From assembly GCA_014379795.1 (NCBI GenBank), contig JACMLC010000110.1, positions 1-8,894 of the forward strand: a DNA stretch of 8,894 bases, in the 5' to 3' direction. Source of the stretch: Pyrinomonadaceae bacterium (GTDB lineage: Bacteria; Acidobacteriota; Blastocatellia; Pyrinomonadales; Pyrinomonadaceae). A program made the position numbers and the translations under genes. Of the stretch, positions 6,600 through 8,894 are shown in pieces (the stretch's first letter is position 1; the number at the start of each line of letters is the position of its first letter). Below the pieces are notes generated by a model that saw only the letters and a list, made by a program, of their open reading frames with translations, was not told where the DNA came from and did no database searches.

Positions 6600-6650
6600 T
6601 GTTTTAGGTTCGATACGGGCAAGGCTGAAAAGCTTTGCCCTTTAATTATT
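6600..6650 (+). repeat. Hairpin repeat copy C with TTTTAGGTT box, terminator-like
   Basis: TGTTTTAGGTTCG (6600-6612) precedes the stem-loop at 6617-6640: left arm GGGCAAGGCT, GAAA tetraloop, right arm AGCTTTGCCC, ten pairs with one G-U. It is followed by TTTAATTATT. The GNRA-type loop makes it a stable RNA hairpin. It starts nine bases past the paralog 2 stop and ends 67 bases before the TIR-TPR start, so an intrinsic terminator of paralog 2 or a leader element of the TIR-TPR gene both fit. Confidence 0.72.
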
Positions 6651-6707
6651 CTGCACTATCATTAAAAATTGAACTGACGTGTATTGAGAGTGTTGGGGGA
6701 CGCTGAA

Positions 6708-8303
6708 ATGAAACCTAAACTTTTCGTAGGTTCTTCGGTTGAGGGTCTAGGTGTAGCATACGCTGTCCAACAAAATTTGAAACATCAAGCGGAAGTAACC
6801 GTTTGGGACCAAGGCATATTTCGGCTTTCCGATTCCGCGCTTGATTCACTTATCCAACTTCTTGACCGAGTTGATTTTGGTGTCTTTGTTTTTACTCCCG
6901 ACGACATTGTTAATATTCGTGGTGAAGAAAACAGATCCATACGAGATAATGTCCTATTTGAATTAGGTCTTTTTGTAGGACGCCTCGGTAAAGGGCGTTC
7001 GTTTATTTTAATGCCAGACGAGCGCAAGGATTTTCGTTTACCTACCGACCTTATAGGAATGACCCCAGCAACTTATGAAACGGGAAGAACTGATGATAAC
7101 TTCCAAGCTGCAACAGGGCCTTCCTGCCATGAAATCAGGCAGCTCATAGCCAGTTTAGGGTCTAAAAGTAAAGGCAATGAATCACCTAGCATACCGCAAT
7201 CCGAAGATAATGATTCTGAAAGCAAATCACTTGGAAATGCCCGACCAATAGACGAACAGGCTGAAGAAAAAGTTGAAGCCACTGAGACAATTGAGGCCGG
7301 GGAATCAAATTGGCGGACTTTATATAATGAGGATAAATTTGAAGAGGCCATTTCTCTGCTCGAAAAAAGACTTGGAACCACCGAAGATGAGAAACAGAAG
7401 CTCGATTACATGGAATGGATTGGTAGAGCAAAGGCAAAAATAGACTTTGAAAGTGGAGTAGAATATCTAAACAGACTAATTGAAAAGCATCCTGATAATG
7501 AGGATTTGTATTTTTCTCTCGCCGGGGCTTATTGGGACGTTGGGCTAGCAGATGATGCAATTGCAATTTTAGATAAAGGTCTATCCTCACAAATTGAAGA
7601 CAATAGCTGGCTAAAGTACATGAAAGCTAACATTAAATCATCACAATCGGAGGAGGACGTAGCATTACGTTTGATTGATGAAATTATCAAAGAGAATCCC
7701 AAATTTGCTCATAGTTACACAGTGGCAGCAGAGATACTTACAAAGATTGACCGAAAAGACGAGGCAATAAAATATTATGAGCTAGGCATTAAAGCAGTAC
7801 CCAATAATGAAGATATATTGTATGAATATGGGAAGCATTTGCTTGATGTAGACAATAATAGCGGAGCATTAGTGATTTTTAGAAAGCTGACTAATCGGCA
7901 CCCTAAAAATAGCAACTATTTTGGATACCTCGGTAATGCTTACCTAGTATTCAATTTCTATGGACTTGCTTTAGAAGCATATGAGGAAGCGAATAAGCTG
8001 GCGGAAGAGGAAGAATCTTGGCTCATTTCGAATATAGGAAACGTTTTAAATAGCCGGGGGTTCTACCCACAAGCCATTAAGCATTTGAAGAAAGGAATAG
8101 AACTATATCCTGACTCAGTTTATGCTCATGAGCGACTAGCATCTGCAATGAAGTCTGATGAAGAGGAAAGAAAAAGGGCAACTGAAACTGTCCGTCAATA
8201 TCTTTTAAGCCAGAAAAAACAAGAGGTGGGGCAGGATAAGCAGAAGCAGAGGGATGATTCATCAGGTTCTGATGAATCATCCACAAATGAGAAGTCGCAA
8301 TAG
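6708..8303 (+). CDS. TIR-like (PF10137-type) domain fused to TPR array
   Basis: A 531-residue soluble protein, predicted NAD-processing or nucleotide-sensing effector. Residues 1-150 match the TIR-like nucleotide-binding family: KLFVGSSVEGLGVAYAV, VTVWDQGIF, VDFGVFVFTPDD and RDNVLFELGLFVGRLGKGRSF, where E85 in FELG sits at the position of the catalytic glutamate of related TIR NADases. An acidic, Ser-rich linker (about 155-200) leads to some eight tetratricopeptide units (about 202-500; for example IEKHPDNEDLYFSLAGAYWD), then a charged tail. ATG 6708 is chosen because GGGGGA lies seven bases upstream and MKPKLFVGSS is the family start; a TTG at 6684 adds eight residues. It is clearly AT-rich (22 G/C in 60 at 7741-7800, against 40 in 60 at 8581-8640 in thiE), suggesting transfer. 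No cyclase, Thoeris or Argonaute partner is present, so a stand-alone role is inferred; a regulatory role is possible. Confidence 0.85.
   Translation: MKPKLFVGSSVEGLGVAYAVQQNLKHQAEVTVWDQGIFRLSDSALDSLIQLLDRVDFGVFVFTPDDIVNIRGEENRSIRDNVLFELGLFVGRLGKGRSFILMPDERKDFRLPTDLIGMTPATYETGRTDDNFQAATGPSCHEIRQLIASLGSKSKGNESPSIPQSEDNDSESKSLGNARPIDEQAEEKVEATETIEAGESNWRTLYNEDKFEEAISLLEKRLGTTEDEKQKLDYMEWIGRAKAKIDFESGVEYLNRLIEKHPDNEDLYFSLAGAYWDVGLADDAIAILDKGLSSQIEDNSWLKYMKANIKSSQSEEDVALRLIDEIIKENPKFAHSYTVAAEILTKIDRKDEAIKYYELGIKAVPNNEDILYEYGKHLLDVDNNSGALVIFRKLTNRHPKNSNYFGYLGNAYLVFNFYGLALEAYEEANKLAEEEESWLISNIGNVLNSRGFYPQAIKHLKKGIELYPDSVYAHERLASAMKSDEEERKRATETVRQYLLSQKKQEVGQDKQKQRDDSSGSDESSTNEKSQ
8252..8282. repeat. 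Perfect 14-bp palindrome inside the 3' end of the TIR-TPR gene
   Basis: GGATGATTCATCAG (8252-8265) and CTGATGAATCATCC (8269-8282) are exact reverse complements around a 3-base loop, GTT. It lies 18 bases before the stop codon and encodes the tail segment DDSSGSDESS. No T-run follows, so it is not a standard terminator. It could stabilise the mRNA 3' end, slow ribosomes near the stop, or be a chance product of a Ser/Asp-rich tail. Confidence 0.7.
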
Positions 8304-8317
8304 GCCGCGCAATGGTG

Positions 8318-8360
8318 GGGCAGGGCTGAAAAGCTTTGCCCTTTCTTTATTTAGTTTTTT
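8318..8360 (+). terminator. Hairpin repeat copy D, probable intrinsic terminator of the TIR-TPR gene
   Basis: Left arm GGGCAGGGCT (8318-8327), GAAA tetraloop, right arm AGCTTTGCCC (8332-8341): ten pairs, two of them G-U. A T-rich run follows (TTTCTTTATTTAG, then six T). It starts 14 bases after the TIR-TPR stop and is the best terminator shape of the four copies; its TTTTAGGTT box is missing. The thiE ATG follows the T-run with no gap, so the same element forms the immediate leader of thiE. Confidence 0.75.
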
Positions 8361-8894
8361 ATGCTTCTGAATTTGCCCAAAATTTATCCGATTACGAATG
8401 TGCGGCTGTGCGGCCTCGCGCATGCGGAGCAGGTGGCGCGATTGATAGCGGGCGGCGCAGAGCTTGTGCAGTTGCGCGAGAAACACAAAAGCCCGCGCGA
8501 ATTTTATGCGGATGCTGTGGAGGCTCTGCGCGTGGCGCGTGAGCTTGGAGCGCGGCTCATTATTAATGACCGCGTTGACCTTGCGCTCGCGCTTCGTGCG
8601 GATGGCGTGCATCTGGGGCAGGATGATCTGCCGCCGGAAGCCGCGCGCAGGCTTTTGGGCGAAGCGGCGATTATCGGTTACTCAACACACAACATCGCGC
8701 AGGCGGTCGAAGCCGCAAAGATGCCGATAGATTATCTGGCGATTGGCCCAATCTACGCCACCACGTCAAAAGAGAACCCGGACCCGGTCGTCGGCCTCGA
8801 AGGATTGCGCCGCGTCCGCGAGGCCGTAGGCCATCTGCCGCTCGTTGCCATCGGCGGCATCAACCACGAAAACGCCCGCGAGGTCATCGCCGCC
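8361..8894 (+). CDS. thiE: Thiamine phosphate synthase, 3'-truncated by the window edge
   Basis: Couples 4-amino-5-hydroxymethyl-2-methylpyrimidine diphosphate with the thiazole phosphate to give thiamine phosphate, in the cytoplasm. The frame from ATG 8361 is open to the window end: 178 residues of the usual 205-220, so the C-terminus is missing. ThiE features in order on a TIM barrel are IYPITN, ELVQLREKHKSPREF, RLIINDRVDLALALRADGVH with LGQDDLP (the pyrimidine/diphosphate site), IGYSTHN, DYLAIGPIYATTSKENPDP and LPLVAIGGI (phosphate loop). No ribosome site is seen: the ATG directly follows a run of T from the upstream hairpin. Base composition returns to GC-rich, in contrast to the TIR-TPR gene. 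No TPP riboswitch fits in the 57-base gap. Not TenI-like: the pyrimidine-site residues are intact as far as can be read. Confidence 0.93.
   Translation, partial: MLLNLPKIYPITNVRLCGLAHAEQVARLIAGGAELVQLREKHKSPREFYADAVEALRVARELGARLIINDRVDLALALRADGVHLGQDDLPPEAARRLLGEAAIIGYSTHNIAQAVEAAKMPIDYLAIGPIYATTSKENPDPVVGLEGLRRVREAVGHLPLVAIGGINHENAREVIAA

Noticed and set aside
8304..8360. TPP riboswitch before thiE
   Set aside because: The gap is only 57 bases, filled by the repeat hairpin, with no conserved TPP aptamer segments such as CTGAGA.
8277..8612. Minus-strand open frame (111 codons) over the terminator and thiE start
   Set aside because: Antisense to thiE and the TIR-TPR tail. The peptide AKLFSPAPP within it is just the hairpin repeat translated, as also seen in another minus frame at 6219-6470.
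6600..8894. Complete CBASS, Thoeris or STING system
   Set aside because: No nucleotidyltransferase, SAVED, STING or ThsA/ThsB-like partner is encoded in the window; only the TIR-like effector type is shared.

Overview
The window looks like chromosomal DNA of a GC-rich environmental bacterium. The cell-surface polysaccharide genes, the small coiled-coil paralogs and the dispersed-repeat style suggest Acidobacteriota of the Blastocatellia/Pyrinomonadaceae type. That placement is inference from protein style only; there is no marker gene.

Left half (1-5170, plus strand): a polysaccharide/glycoconjugate block. It holds the 3' part of a GT4-family glycosyltransferase, a GDP-mannose 4,6-dehydratase (gmd), a second complete GT4 glycosyltransferase, and a WecA/MraY-type polyprenyl-phosphate sugar-1-phosphate transferase with an extra soluble C-terminal domain of about 180 residues. 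Together these supply an activated deoxyhexose precursor (GDP-4-keto-6-deoxymannose), start a lipid-linked glycan and extend it. Two gaps in this block carry foldback repeats: a 128-bp nested palindrome built from CTTTGCG units (913-1040) and a 103-bp element with 24-nt inverted ends (3449-3551).

Middle (5171-6600): a minus-strand secreted GerMN-domain protein, then two small plus-strand coiled-coil paralogs (84 and 95 aa) with nearly identical leaders.

Right part (6600-8894): an AT-rich gene for a TIR-like (PF10137-type) domain fused to a tetratricopeptide array, which is the best candidate here for an immune or NAD-cleaving effector. It is followed by the 5' part of thiE (thiamine phosphate synthase), where GC content is high again.

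Four copies of a GAAA-capped hairpin repeat lie in the gaps of the right half, at 5828, 6230, 6617 and 8318. Each lies just 5' of a gene and in that gene's orientation. Their stems show compensatory changes, and three of the four have a conserved TTTTAGGTT box beside them. They may act as terminators, leader attenuators or small mobile repeats. No CRISPR array, tRNA, rRNA, riboswitch or complete insertion sequence was seen.
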